This document shows, in pieces, positions 35,319 to 42,840 of a stretch of 64,000 nt of DNA. The notes beneath the pieces are model-generated. The model was not told where the DNA came from and made no database searches. It worked only from the letters and a program-made list of their open reading frames with translations. The position numbers and the translations under genes are program-made. Position 1 is the stretch's first letter, and the number at the start of each line of letters is the position of its first letter. Origin of the DNA: 9FT-COMBO-48-23 sp963754385 (GTDB lineage: Bacteria; Chloroflexota; Dehalococcoidia; GIF9; UBA5629); NCBI GenBank assembly GCA_963754385.1, contig CAVWGE010000002.1, forward strand, positions 62,001-126,000, written 5' to 3'.

Positions 35319-36499
35319 AACCTCCGAGCTAGAACTATTTCCAGGATGCCCAATGCTTCATCAACATCTTTCTCGGTGATAATAAGTGGCGGCATAAACC
35401 GCAAGGCATTTGGTTTGACCGGATTAACCAGCAAGCCTTCCTTTAGACAAGCCAGCACCAGTTCTTCAGCTATATTATCAGTCAATCCCAAAGCCAATAA
35501 CAGTCCGCGACCTCTTATCTCAGTAATGAAACTGAATTTGGCTTTCAGTTTTTCCAGGCCAGCTATAAAATACTGCTCCATCTTTTTAACTTTAGCTGGT
35601 ATGTCATTATCAATGATGAACTTCAACGTTGCCAGTCCGGCAGCACAGACCAAAGGATTGCCACCGAAAGTAGAACCATGTTCACCGGGAGCAAAAACCG
35701 AAGTTCGCTCCTTAGCTAAAAAGGCTCCGATGGGCACGCCACTACCTAATCCCTTTGCCAATGTCATTATATCCGGTTCAACCCCATATTGCTCATAACC
35801 GAACAGGCTGCCTATTCGGCCAAGACCGGTTTGAATCTCATCCAGTATGAGCAGGATGCCTTTCTCGTCACACCAGGTTCTTACCTTCTTAAGATAGCTA
35901 TCATCAGGCACATTAACCCCACCTTCGCCCTGAATAGGTTCAACCATAACAGCGCAAGTTTGACTCGTAGTCACCGCTTTGATTGCCTCGACGCTATCGT
36001 AATCTACATGTACAAAGCCATCTGGTAGGGGAATATAAGGTTGTTGAAACTTATCCTGCCCTGTGGCTGCCACAGTAGCCAGAGTCCGGCCATGAAAAGA
36101 GCCATAGGTGGTGATAATTCCATAAGCTCCCTTGAGACGCAGCTTACCGTACCTGCGGGCTAACTTTATTGCACCTTCATTAGCCTCAGCACCACTATTA
36201 CAGAAGAAAACCCGGTCAAGGCAACTGTTATCAACCAGTAATTCGGCCAGTTGCACCTGAGGAACAGTGTAGAACAGGTTCGATGTATGAATCAGGATTT
36301 GAGCCTGTTCCGTCAATGCCTTGGTAACCACCGGGTGGCAATGTCCCAAACTGTTAACCGCCGAGCCGGCAACAAAATCAAGATATCCTTTGCCCTCGGT
36401 ATCCCAAACTCGAGCGCCTTGACCTCGAACCAGTGTAACCGGCAACCGGTTGATTGTCCGCATAAATAATTGCTGTTCTAATTCCTGCCACTTTTCCAT
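35315..36499 (-). CDS. argD: Acetylornithine aminotransferase
   Basis: ArgD is a class III, PLP-dependent aminotransferase that makes N-acetylornithine from the semialdehyde and glutamate. The 394-residue protein has FCNSGAEANEGAIKLAR (about 99-115), the LILDEIQTGLGRIGSLF segment with the PLP-binding aspartate and the lysine in TLAKGLGSGVPIGAF. Length and context within an arg operon support ArgD over other members of this family. Confidence 0.95.
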   Translation of the reverse strand: MEKWQELEQQLFMRTINRLPVTLVRGQGARVWDTEGKGYLDFVAGSAVNSLGHCHPVVTKALTEQAQILIHTSNLFYTVPQVQLAELLVDNSCLDRVFFCNSGAEANEGAIKLARRYGKLRLKGAYGIITTYGSFHGRTLATVAATGQDKFQQPYIPLPDGFVHVDYDSVEAIKAVTTSQTCAVMVEPIQGEGGVNVPDDSYLKKVRTWCDEKGILLILDEIQTGLGRIGSLFGYEQYGVEPDIMTLAKGLGSGVPIGAFLAKERTSVFAPGEHGSTFGGNPLVCAAGLATLKFIIDNDIPAKVKKMEQYFIAGLEKLKAKFSFITEIRGRGLLLALGLTDNIAEELVLACLKEGLLVNPVKPNALRFMPPLIITEKDVDEALGILEIVLARRL

Positions 36500-36500
36500 T

Positions 36501-37280
36501 TTACCAACTTATTGTAGTACCATCGCCTTTACCTTCAACCTCATCGAGCAAAGCGTGAGATACCCTGCCATCGATAATTCGAGTTATCGGCACCTTAGTC
36601 AGGGCTAAAAGGCAAGCCTCAATCTTGGTAACCATACCTCCGGAAGCCACACCATACTCAATCAATTCCCTGACGTCCTGCGGGTTTAATTTGCGGATGA
36701 GCTTTTTGGAGTTATCATAAAGACCAGGGACATCGGTTAGGAAAATCAGCTTCTCCGCCTTCAAAGCAGCAGCAATTTCACCGGCGGCAGTATCACCATT
36801 AACATTAAGCAAGTTCGTATCCATGTCCGAACCTTCCAGCAAGCCAAGGCTTATCGGTGCTATGACCGGTATATAGCCAGCCTTCAGCAATATCTCTATC
36901 ACGGCAACGTTAACTTTTAGTTCTTCTCCGGTATATCCCAGCTCCGGCGTTTTGTTCCTCGCCAAAATTAAGCCACCATCGGCACCGCTCAGGCCTACGG
37001 CTTTGCCGCCTGAGCGCCAGATGGCTGATACCAGCTCTTTATTGACCAAGCCGGCCAGTACCGCCGTAACCACCTTCAATGTCTCCAAATCGGTTATCCT
37101 CAAGCCTCGAACAAAGTTGGTAGGTATGCCCAATCGTCCCAGCCACCCCGACACAGCACTACCACCACCATGAACTACAACCAGTGGCACGCCCTTTTTT
37201 TGCAGCGTCACCAGGTCTTCAACCGTGGTATCAGCACTGCCCAAAGTGCTGCCTCCAATCTTGATAGCCAGAGGTCCCAT
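36501..37280 (-). CDS. argB: Acetylglutamate kinase
   Basis: ArgB phosphorylates N-acetylglutamate, usually the step controlled by arginine. The 259-residue amino acid kinase has KIGGSTLG (7-14), VVHGGGSAVSGWLGRLG (35-51), a central VNGDTAAGEIAAAL and the FLTDVPGLYD segment. It is short and lacks the N-terminal helix found in arginine-sensitive forms, which fits a non-inhibited enzyme; this is an inference. It follows argJ by 23 bases and precedes argD by 1. Confidence 0.95.
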   Translation of the reverse strand: MGPLAIKIGGSTLGSADTTVEDLVTLQKKGVPLVVVHGGGSAVSGWLGRLGIPTNFVRGLRITDLETLKVVTAVLAGLVNKELVSAIWRSGGKAVGLSGADGGLILARNKTPELGYTGEELKVNVAVIEILLKAGYIPVIAPISLGLLEGSDMDTNLLNVNGDTAAGEIAAALKAEKLIFLTDVPGLYDNSKKLIRKLNPQDVRELIEYGVASGGMVTKIEACLLALTKVPITRIIDGRVSHALLDEVEGKGDGTTISW

Positions 37281-37303
37281 TAGTTTATATCCCCCAGTCG
37301 CAG

Positions 37304-38509
37304 CTAACTCGTGTAAGCGCTATTTATAGTAACATATTCTTCGGACAGGTCACACCCCCAGGCTACAGCTTTGCCGCGACCGAGATTAAGGTACAATCTC
37401 ACCGATACTTCCTTACCGACTAAACTGGTACCCAACTCCTGTCTATCAAAAGGCACAGGTAAGCCTTGCTTCATAACGCAAACGTCATTCAAATAAACGT
37501 CTAACTTCCTCTCATTTACCTTTGCTCCACTGCGACCGAGCGCCGCCGCAATGCGTCCCCAGTTGGGGTCATTGCCGTGAATAGCTGCCTTAAAAAGCGG
37601 CGAGCCGGCTATAGTACGAGCCGCCAGGCGAGCTTGCTCTTCATTAAGTGCACCCTCTACGGTAACCTCTATGAGCTTGGTGGCACCTTCGCCATCTCGA
37701 GCCACACATTTAGCCAGATGAAGACAAACCGCATCCAAGGCTTTCTGAAAGAGCTCACCGTTGCGGCTGTTTATTGTCTCAGTACCGGCTAAGCCGTTAG
37801 CCAGAATCACCACCGTGTCGCTGGGGCTGGTATCACCATCGATAGTAATCATATTAAAGGAAACATCCACCGCTTTCTGCAATGCCGCTTGTAGGAAGCG
37901 AGCATCCACGGCCGCGTCGGTAGTCAGAAAGCAAAGCATGGTTGCCATATCGGGATGTATCATACCTGCCCCCTTAGCCACACCACCAATGGTGAACTCG
38001 CCTGGCTTCGAGTCAACGGACATAGCTATCTCTTTAGGAAAGGTATCTGTGGTCATCATTGCCCTGGCCAGCTCATGCCCCCCTTCCTTAGTAAGGACTA
38101 CCTTCCGGATACCGTTTCGAATTTGTTCTATAGGCAACGGCACACCGATAACGCCGGTGCTGGCAACCAGGACATCCTCAGTTGACAGCCCCAACTTCTC
38201 AGACACTGACCTCGCCATATCAACAGCATCAGCCATACCCGAATCGCCGGTGCAGGCATTGGCACAGCCTGAATTGACCACAACCGCCCGAGCACTACTG
38301 TTTTTCAAATGCTTCTGGGACAGTATTACCGGAGCTGCTTTGATGGCAGTAGTAGTAAAGACGCCAGCAGCCACGCACGGCTTCTCGGAGCACAGTATAG
38401 CCAGGTCAGCTTCTTCCTGGCTCTTTATGCCTGCTTTAACTGCCCCAGCCAGGAAGCCTTGCGGAGAGGTAACGGTACCTGAAGCAATAGCTTTAAACCC
38501 AGTCATCAT
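37304..38509 (-). CDS. argJ: Glutamate N-acetyltransferase / amino-acid acetyltransferase ArgJ
   Basis: ArgJ transfers the acetyl group from N-acetylornithine to glutamate and thereby recycles it; some forms also use acetyl-CoA. The protein (401 residues from the first ATG) matures by self-cleavage before Thr190 in KGAGMIHPDMATML, which is intact. The oxyanion TG pair (STGVIGVP) and the C-terminal NDPNWGRIAAALG are also present. It is the first gene of argJ-argB-argD-argG-argH-rpe. No Shine-Dalgarno is visible before either ATG (38509 or 38506), and a -10 box lies only 13 bases upstream. argC is not in this window. Confidence 0.96.
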   Translation of the reverse strand: MMTGFKAIASGTVTSPQGFLAGAVKAGIKSQEEADLAILCSEKPCVAAGVFTTTAIKAAPVILSQKHLKNSSARAVVVNSGCANACTGDSGMADAVDMARSVSEKLGLSTEDVLVASTGVIGVPLPIEQIRNGIRKVVLTKEGGHELARAMMTTDTFPKEIAMSVDSKPGEFTIGGVAKGAGMIHPDMATMLCFLTTDAAVDARFLQAALQKAVDVSFNMITIDGDTSPSDTVVILANGLAGTETINSRNGELFQKALDAVCLHLAKCVARDGEGATKLIEVTVEGALNEEQARLAARTIAGSPLFKAAIHGNDPNWGRIAAALGRSGAKVNERKLDVYLNDVCVMKQGLPVPFDRQELGTSLVGKEVSVRLYLNLGRGKAVAWGCDLSEEYVTINSAYTS

Positions 38510-38522
38510 AAACGAGGGAACT

Positions 38523-38531
38523 ATAATAGCA
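38523..38531 (-). promoter_or_regulatory. Extended -10 promoter of the arg operon
   Basis: On the minus strand TGCTATTAT (extended -10) lies 13 bases before the argJ ATG, so the predicted transcript begins about 6 bases before the start codon. No convincing -35 is seen. Confidence 0.5.
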
Positions 38532-38574
38532 CTTTCTACTGTATATAGCTAGCTTCTACAGTGTGTCATCAGCG

Positions 38575-38677
38575 GATTAATCAAAACATGTAGCCACTAG
38601 GCTTTAGCCTCAGCAGATTAATCAGAACATGTAGCCACGAGGCTTTAGCCTCGTGGGCACGACCCTAAAGGGTCGTG
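38575..38677. repeat. REP-like tandem repeat with hairpins
   Basis: Two copies of a 41-base unit (GATTAATCA, then ACATGTAGCCAC and AGGCTTTAGCCTC) begin at 38575 and 38616. The second leads into two hairpins: CACGAGGC-TTTA-GCCTCGTG (38637-38656) and CACGACCC-TAAA-GGGTCGTG (38658-38677). A related copy in opposite orientation lies at 63971-63997. It sits between the arg operon and a membrane protein gene. Confidence 0.75.
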
Positions 38678-38726
38678 GCTACATTCAAACCTCAGGCAAC
38701 GAGCCTCAAAGCTCGTACAAGGATAA

Positions 38727-39638
38727 CTAGGTATTTCTAACATCAGGTCTTGTCTCCGGCAACCTGAACAAAATGGAGATTACGACTAACACCACACCGG
38801 TACTGAGAAAACCGATTCCATACATTCTAATAGGAGCCGTAAGGTCAGCAGCCAGCTGAGGCAACTTCGCCTCGAGCCCAAGCAGCAAGCTCGATTCACC
38901 GGCAAGGCGGCTGAGAAGCTGGATAATCAATACATCGAGCAGCGAACCTAGGATGCCGGCCACACCGACAAGAATGAAGGTTATGCCTATAGACCGCGTT
39001 ATCGGCTTCGGCTGCCACCAGTGCACCAGGGCTATCAGCAACACCAAAAGAACTGCTAAGGCAATCAGAGCTTTATAGGCGGTATCTATATAACCGATAA
39101 TCTGCTTTGCCTGCTCAAGTTGTGCTGTAATCTGCTGTCCTGCAGAGCTCTCGCTGAGCTGAAAAGTGGCTGGTATCACATTATCGATTCCCGCATATAC
39201 CTGTGACATAAAGGCATCTATCTGGCTTTGAGAAGCGCCTTGTAATTCCGGAGGCAGTGACTCAAGCACAACCTCCCTCACCTTTTCCTTGACCGCAGCC
39301 CTCACCGGCTCAAGGGAAACAACCACGTTTAGCTCCCTGTCTTCTTTGAGGTATGCGTAAACGTCACGTATAACTGTGTCGGCTTGTTCTTCGAACCACG
39401 GCTTGAGCTCGGTGACTATCTCATCCACGGTTTCAGCATCTATAAACTCCTGACCCGGCAACTGCGCTTTCGCCTGCTCAATTACCACCGAATAGACATC
39501 TAATTTATCCAGCTCGGAGGTTACAAAGTCGGGATTGAGGACGGTCAGGTTTAAGGTGATGATAATGCCAAGGAGAGCTAAGACATCGAACAGCAGAAAA
39601 CAGAAAACGCCGGAGAAAAAACCTCTGACAGCACTCAT
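38727..39638 (-). CDS. Hypothetical membrane protein
   Basis: This 303-residue protein has four likely membrane helices: one at residues 7-33 and three in the C-terminal half (about 190-207, 217-240 and 270-292). The long segment between the first two (about 35-185) is acidic and helical and probably lies outside the cytoplasm. I recognise no family or catalytic motif. It stands alone; REP-like DNA lies on its downstream side, between it and argJ. Confidence 0.8.
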   Translation of the reverse strand: MSAVRGFFSGVFCFLLFDVLALLGIIITLNLTVLNPDFVTSELDKLDVYSVVIEQAKAQLPGQEFIDAETVDEIVTELKPWFEEQADTVIRDVYAYLKEDRELNVVVSLEPVRAAVKEKVREVVLESLPPELQGASQSQIDAFMSQVYAGIDNVIPATFQLSESSAGQQITAQLEQAKQIIGYIDTAYKALIALAVLLVLLIALVHWWQPKPITRSIGITFILVGVAGILGSLLDVLIIQLLSRLAGESSLLLGLEAKLPQLAADLTAPIRMYGIGFLSTGVVLVVISILFRLPETRPDVRNT

Positions 39639-39724
39639 CGAACCGTTGGCTAATTATTGACTATCTGAACTTTTAGCGTCAACTGCCCACGGGTGACCGA
39701 CATAACAGAACTTCGTCCAAATGC

Positions 39725-39753
39725 TTGACTTTCTCGTCCCAATGTAGTAAGAT
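39725..39753 (+). promoter_or_regulatory. Promoter of the AbrB-like gene
   Basis: TTGACT (39725-39730), a 17-base spacer and TAAGAT (39748-39753). The -10 overlaps the palindrome at 39749-39760. Confidence 0.65.
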
Positions 39754-39774
39754 ATATCTTGTAAATAAGATATA
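39749..39774 (+). promoter_or_regulatory. Likely operator for the AbrB-like regulator
   Basis: AAGATATATCTT (39749-39760) is a perfect 12-base palindrome over the -10 box; a further half site AAGATATA follows at 39767-39774. The position between promoter and a swapped-hairpin regulator gene fits self-repression. Confidence 0.5.
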
Positions 39775-39787
39775 CATGGAGGCAGAT

Positions 39788-40045
39788 ATGGAAATTAAGA
39801 AGGGAAAAAAGTTCTACGGCTCGGTAACAGTCAGTGAGAGAGGTCAGATAGTCATACCTGTAGAGGCCAGGAATGACTTCGACATCAAGACAGGTGAAAA
39901 ATTGCTCGTGATGGCGGACCTGGAAAAGGGCATCGTGTTAACAAAATCAAACTTTGTGCTGAGAATGATGGAGGAAACGTTGGAGGCATCGCGCAAGCTG
40001 GAAACTATGATAAAAGGCAGCCGGACTAAAACCGGAGATAAATGA
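39788..40045 (+). CDS. AbrB/MazE/SpoVT-type DNA-binding protein
   Basis: The 85-residue protein carries a swapped-hairpin AbrB domain: YGSVTVSERGQIVIPVEARNDF, then TGEKLLVMADLEKGIVL, followed by a C-terminal helix (about 55-75). Such proteins act as transition-state regulators or antitoxins. No toxin gene is adjacent; the next gene is a methyltransferase, which may be its target. I use the ATG at 39788, which has GGAGG 5 bases upstream, rather than the ATG at 39776 that overlaps that site. A palindrome over the promoter suggests self-regulation. Confidence 0.88.
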   Translation: MEIKKGKKFYGSVTVSERGQIVIPVEARNDFDIKTGEKLLVMADLEKGIVLTKSNFVLRMMEETLEASRKLETMIKGSRTKTGDK

Positions 40046-40086
40046 TAATCGACCAGCTATCTAATAAATTGTAGGAGGATGAAATA

Positions 40087-40767
40087 GTAAAACAGCGAAT
40101 TCCTGAAACAGACCACGGAATAGTGGGAGAGTTCAATACCCAAGCCTATGATGACATGATGCGCCGGATGAGGGACAAAGGCTGGATTGAGACCAGGCTT
40201 ATCATCGGGTCGGGAATCCGTTCAGGTCTGGCTCTGGAAGTTGGCCCGGGGCCGGGATATCTCGGATTGGAGTGGCTCAAGAACACAGAGGGCGCTACCC
40301 TCCAGGGCATGGATATAAGCGAGGACATGCTGGAAATAGCCCGGCGAAATGCCGCCGAATATGGCCTGACGGACAGGGTGAAATACGTTAAGGGAGACGC
40401 ACGGAAAATGCCCTTTGAAAGCAACTACTTCGATGCCGTCTTTACCAACGGTTCCCTGCATGAATGGTCGCATCCGGAGAAGATTATGGATGAAATAGCC
40501 AGGGTGCTGAAGCCCGGCGGTAGATACTGTATCAGCGACATGAGGCGTGATATGAGTCCTTTAATGAAATGGCTTATGTACGCTATGGCCCAACCGAAGG
40601 AGATACGCCCCGGCCTTATCAGCTCAATCAACGCCTCGTACACCATCGGTGAAATCGAAGCCATGCTTCTTAAAACACAACTTAAAGGTTATCGCGTGGC
40701 GAAGAACTTCTTGGGCATAGTCATCTCCGGCCAAAAGCCACCTGCTGCGGACAGAAGATCTACTTAA
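40087..40767 (+). CDS. Class I SAM-dependent methyltransferase, unusual start
   Basis: The SAM-binding motif LEVGPGPGYLGLEWL, the acidic GMDIS, the VKGDARKMPF and the LKPGGRYCISDMRR segments define a class I methyltransferase of the UbiE/Methyltransf_11 type; the substrate is unknown. The first standard start is GTG at 40123, but the frame upstream encodes KQRIPETDHGIVGEFN, which looks like the conserved N-terminus of this group, and a strong AGGAGG sits at 40073-40078. That site is spaced for ATA (40084) or GTA (40087), neither a normal start. I give 40087. A single base change from GTG to GTA would explain it. It follows the AbrB-like gene by 41 bases. Confidence 0.8.
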   Translation, partial: VKQRIPETDHGIVGEFNTQAYDDMMRRMRDKGWIETRLIIGSGIRSGLALEVGPGPGYLGLEWLKNTEGATLQGMDISEDMLEIARRNAAEYGLTDRVKYVKGDARKMPFESNYFDAVFTNGSLHEWSHPEKIMDEIARVLKPGGRYCISDMRRDMSPLMKWLMYAMAQPKEIRPGLISSINASYTIGEIEAMLLKTQLKGYRVAKNFLGIVISGQKPPAADRRST

Positions 40768-40830
40768 CGGATGACACCCTCAGGGACCATCCATCTGTTC
40801 CAGAGGTCGGCCGACAAGAAGTAACTGGCG
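40754..40830 (+). repeat. Degenerate copy of a 3' gene fragment (copy 1)
   Basis: These 77 bases align with 41682-41757 with one single-base indel and roughly four fifths identity. In copy 2 the same sequence reads as a protein end (TYFADDTLR, then LLQRSGDKR and stop). Copy 1 overlaps the last codons of the methyltransferase in another frame. The following 80 bases (to about 40905) are strikingly GC-rich compared with their surroundings. Confidence 0.65.
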
Positions 40831-40893
40831 GTATTCAGGAAGCCCCACGGCCCCGCCACGGCGGCCGCCGGAGCCCCCGCGAGGCCTACGGTG

Positions 40894-41292
40894 CCCGGGT
40901 GCCCTACCCTTGGAAAGAAATCAGGACCCAACCAGAGTCACTTTCTGTATTTCTTTTCTTCTGCTGTTGCACCAGCCACTGGCATCTCCAGTACGGGCAC
41001 CGCCCAAACGGTTGCCCCCGCGAGTGCAAATGGGTACTGGACAGCACCTATGGCCTCGTTGTTTTCGGCCTCTCCGACGACGATGGTTACCATTTTGCCT
41101 GGCGGAATGCCGGCAAATGGTATTCCCTGACACACATACTGAGCTAGCGCTTTTTGCCCTGGCGTTTTGGCTACCTTATCGGCAATCTGTGCTATCTCCG
41201 CCCCCTTGGCGGCATCAAACATATAGAACGTGATAAACTTCATTTTACTCCTCCTTTGTTAGTTTTGTTGCTGGAAAGGCAGGGCACCCGGG
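40894..41292. repeat. 12-bp inverted repeat bracketing a small gene
   Basis: CCCGGGTGCCCT at 40894-40905 and its exact complement AGGGCACCCGGG at 41281-41292 flank the small gene at 40938-41243. No flanking target-site duplication was seen. Confidence 0.45.
40938..41243 (-). CDS. Small conserved hypothetical protein
   Basis: The 101-residue protein begins MKFITFYMFDAAKGAEI and has a QYVCQGIPFAGIPPGKMVTI centre, followed by an AIGAVQYPFALAGATV stretch. The pattern of strand, helix and strand pairs resembles small dimeric alpha/beta-barrel or DUF3303-like proteins, but I cannot fix the family. AAAGGAGGAG lies just before the ATG, which is strong support for translation. Long overlapping frames on the opposite strand are shadows. 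It is bracketed by a 12-bp inverted repeat. Confidence 0.7.
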   Translation of the reverse strand: MKFITFYMFDAAKGAEIAQIADKVAKTPGQKALAQYVCQGIPFAGIPPGKMVTIVVGEAENNEAIGAVQYPFALAGATVWAVPVLEMPVAGATAEEKKYRK

Positions 41293-41681
41293 TGACATTG
41301 TGGCTGTTGCCAAAACCATAAAACTCAACCTCATGTAGCGAAATTAACCATCATGTCTAATTTAGTATCCGTAATTACATCATAGCAACCTCCTAGTATA
41401 TGTGCCCAAAACACAAAACCGACCACGTTGGGTCGGTTTCACTATTGCCTCATCACCAGCCAAGTGCCCAGAATACGGCCAGTGCCTCTTCAGCCCCACA
41501 AGACTATCCGGTTTCAGCTACAAGAGCCGCCCAAAATGCGAACGCAACCACCTCCTGGTTTAGTCGATATCGTATCTAGGCTTATTTCGCACTCGACTGA
41601 TTCAGTATAGTGTCAAGTGACGCTGGCTGTCAATGCCTCGTAATGCAGAGGTGAACCTGTGTCCGCGGAGCTCCATGACTG
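41244..41681. other. Intergenic region, hairpin and gene debris
   Basis: About 440 bases without a supported gene. It holds the upstream region of the minus-strand gene at 40938-41243, a terminator-like hairpin (41416-41439) and, towards the right, the approach to the 3' gene fragment at 41682-41757, whose frame is open back to a TAA at 41641. Confidence 0.5.
41416..41439. terminator. Terminator-like hairpin
   Basis: AAACCGACC and GGTCGGTTT form a 9-bp stem around a 6-base loop. T-rich sequence follows on the minus strand. No gene clearly ends here, so it may be left from a lost neighbour. Confidence 0.5.
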
Positions 41682-41757
41682 GAAGACCTACTTCGCGGAC
41701 GACACCCTCAGGACCGTCCAGCTGCTCCAGAGGTCGGGCGACAAGAGGTAACCGGCG
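41682..41757 (+). pseudogene. 3' gene fragment (copy 2)
   Basis: The frame reads AELHDWKTYFADDTLR, then TVQLLQRSGDKR and a TAA at about 41750, preceded by only about a dozen open codons. It looks like the last 30 or so codons of a protein gene whose body is missing. A diverged copy is at 40754-40830. The parent gene is not in this window. Confidence 0.5.
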
Positions 41758-41781
41758 ACATCACACTTTTCAGGCTTTTGT

Positions 41782-42672
41782 TCAGGGTAATTTGAGCCAT
41801 GGTGTGTCTTGGTCAACCAAGACACGCAGGCCATTGTCTTTCTCGTGCATGATTACACGGGTTGGAACTCCGTGCACTTGCCATTCGCCGGTGAGGATTC
41901 GCTGACCTCCGACGTCCAGATGTTCGAGCGGGACAGAATCACGCGAGAAAACATAGTCCACGTGTACGGTTAGTTCCACCAATGGGATGAATTCCTTCTC
42001 GCAACCCTGCACAACGAATCCCATCCCTGGTGCACAGGGATGTGTTTTCCTTAGGTCATTCAGATTGCCGTTCCTAGCAAGTGCCTGCAGTTCGGCTGCC
42101 TGTTCCGGGTCATTCAACAGACCGGCCACCCACTGGAGAACAGGAATCTTGGTGTCGTCCCTCGTGTCTACCAGAATCACCCGAGAGGTATCGATCGAGT
42201 TAGGAAGTGTTCCGGGCCAAGTTGCGTCGACCCCGAAGTCCAGTGACCGTAGCACGGGTCCTTCCATAGACACGTCGAGTTTTGTGATGGGCATCCTCCA
42301 GTTACGCCAGTCCGCTTGCTCCGCTTGCCTTAGATGGAGGGTGTCGATGCCACGGTCACGAGCCTCCAGCATTGCTGCTTTTGTAAACCCTGATGCTGAA
42401 ATTGCTACGGTCTTCGGGAAGCCTAGACTGCGCGCTTTGCCGTCAAGAGCATCAATCCACTGAATGTCTTGTGGCCTTTGGTGGGCGCGGCATTCTACAA
42501 GCATGCGCTCCTTAGGGTTGCTTCTGCTTGTGATTCGTATGTCGAGCTCGCGTACCACGCCCGTGCGGGGATGTCGTTCGAGTACTGATTCCTCTACGGC
42601 GTATTCAGGCTCGTAGAAAACAGTCATTATCGCAGCACTCAGATTTTGGAATGGATTCGTTCGACGTGGCAT
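41782..42672 (-). CDS. Mrr-like restriction endonuclease domain protein
   Basis: The 296-residue protein has a PD-(D/E)xK-type nuclease region in its first 130 residues: ELDIRITSRS with the metal-binding aspartate, then RMLVECRAHQRPQDIQWIDAL, where the usual ExK reads ECR, and KTVAISASGFTKAAMLEARDRGI, the characteristic helix of Mrr/restriction-endonuclease-like type IV proteins. The C-terminal half (about 150-296) has no domain I recognise. The change of the catalytic lysine to arginine leaves activity uncertain. It lies alone between gene debris and a tRNA fragment and is probably accessory DNA. Confidence 0.75.
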   Translation of the reverse strand: MPRRTNPFQNLSAAIMTVFYEPEYAVEESVLERHPRTGVVRELDIRITSRSNPKERMLVECRAHQRPQDIQWIDALDGKARSLGFPKTVAISASGFTKAAMLEARDRGIDTLHLRQAEQADWRNWRMPITKLDVSMEGPVLRSLDFGVDATWPGTLPNSIDTSRVILVDTRDDTKIPVLQWVAGLLNDPEQAAELQALARNGNLNDLRKTHPCAPGMGFVVQGCEKEFIPLVELTVHVDYVFSRDSVPLEHLDVGGQRILTGEWQVHGVPTRVIMHEKDNGLRVLVDQDTPWLKLP

Positions 42673-42760
42673 ATCAATCTACTCTAGAATGCAATCTCCA
42701 TGAATTATTTCCATTACATTATACACCCGATCAAACCAGGACAGATTGTTAATTAAAATA

Positions 42761-42790
42761 AAAGCCCCCGGTATAAAAACTGAGGGCTTT
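42761..42790 (-). terminator. Intrinsic terminator after the tRNA fragment
   Basis: On the minus strand the arms AAAGCCC and GGGCTTT form a 7-bp stem, extended by a few more pairs, followed by TTTTATTTT. It lies 8 bases beyond the tRNA 3' end and would end transcription of mutS and the tRNA fragment. Confidence 0.75.
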
Positions 42791-42797
42791 GAATTTC

Positions 42798-42840
42798 TGG
42801 TAGCGGGGGTTGGATTTGAACCAACGACCTTCGGGTTATG
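42798..42840 (-). pseudogene. 3' half of an initiator tRNA(fMet)
   Basis: The minus strand reads CAT (anticodon), AACCCGAAGGTC, a perfect T-arm (GTTGG, TTCAAAT, CCAAC), CCCCGCT, A and an encoded CCA. The CCCGA run after the anticodon is typical of initiator tRNA. Upstream of the anticodon the DNA is mutS coding sequence: the mutS stop codon lies inside the tRNA fragment and no D-arm or 5' acceptor strand exists. Two mismatches remain in the 8 bases before the anticodon. The fragment cannot be a working tRNA; it is a breakpoint or integration footprint. Confidence 0.75.

Noticed and set aside
37761..38552. 263-codon ORF antisense to argJ
   Set aside because: argJ is complete with all motifs; the antisense frame is a product of its codon usage.
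40891..41233. Three long overlapping plus-strand ORFs
   Set aside because: They are antisense shadows of the minus-strand gene at 40938-41243, which has a strong ribosome site; GC-rich DNA has few stops.
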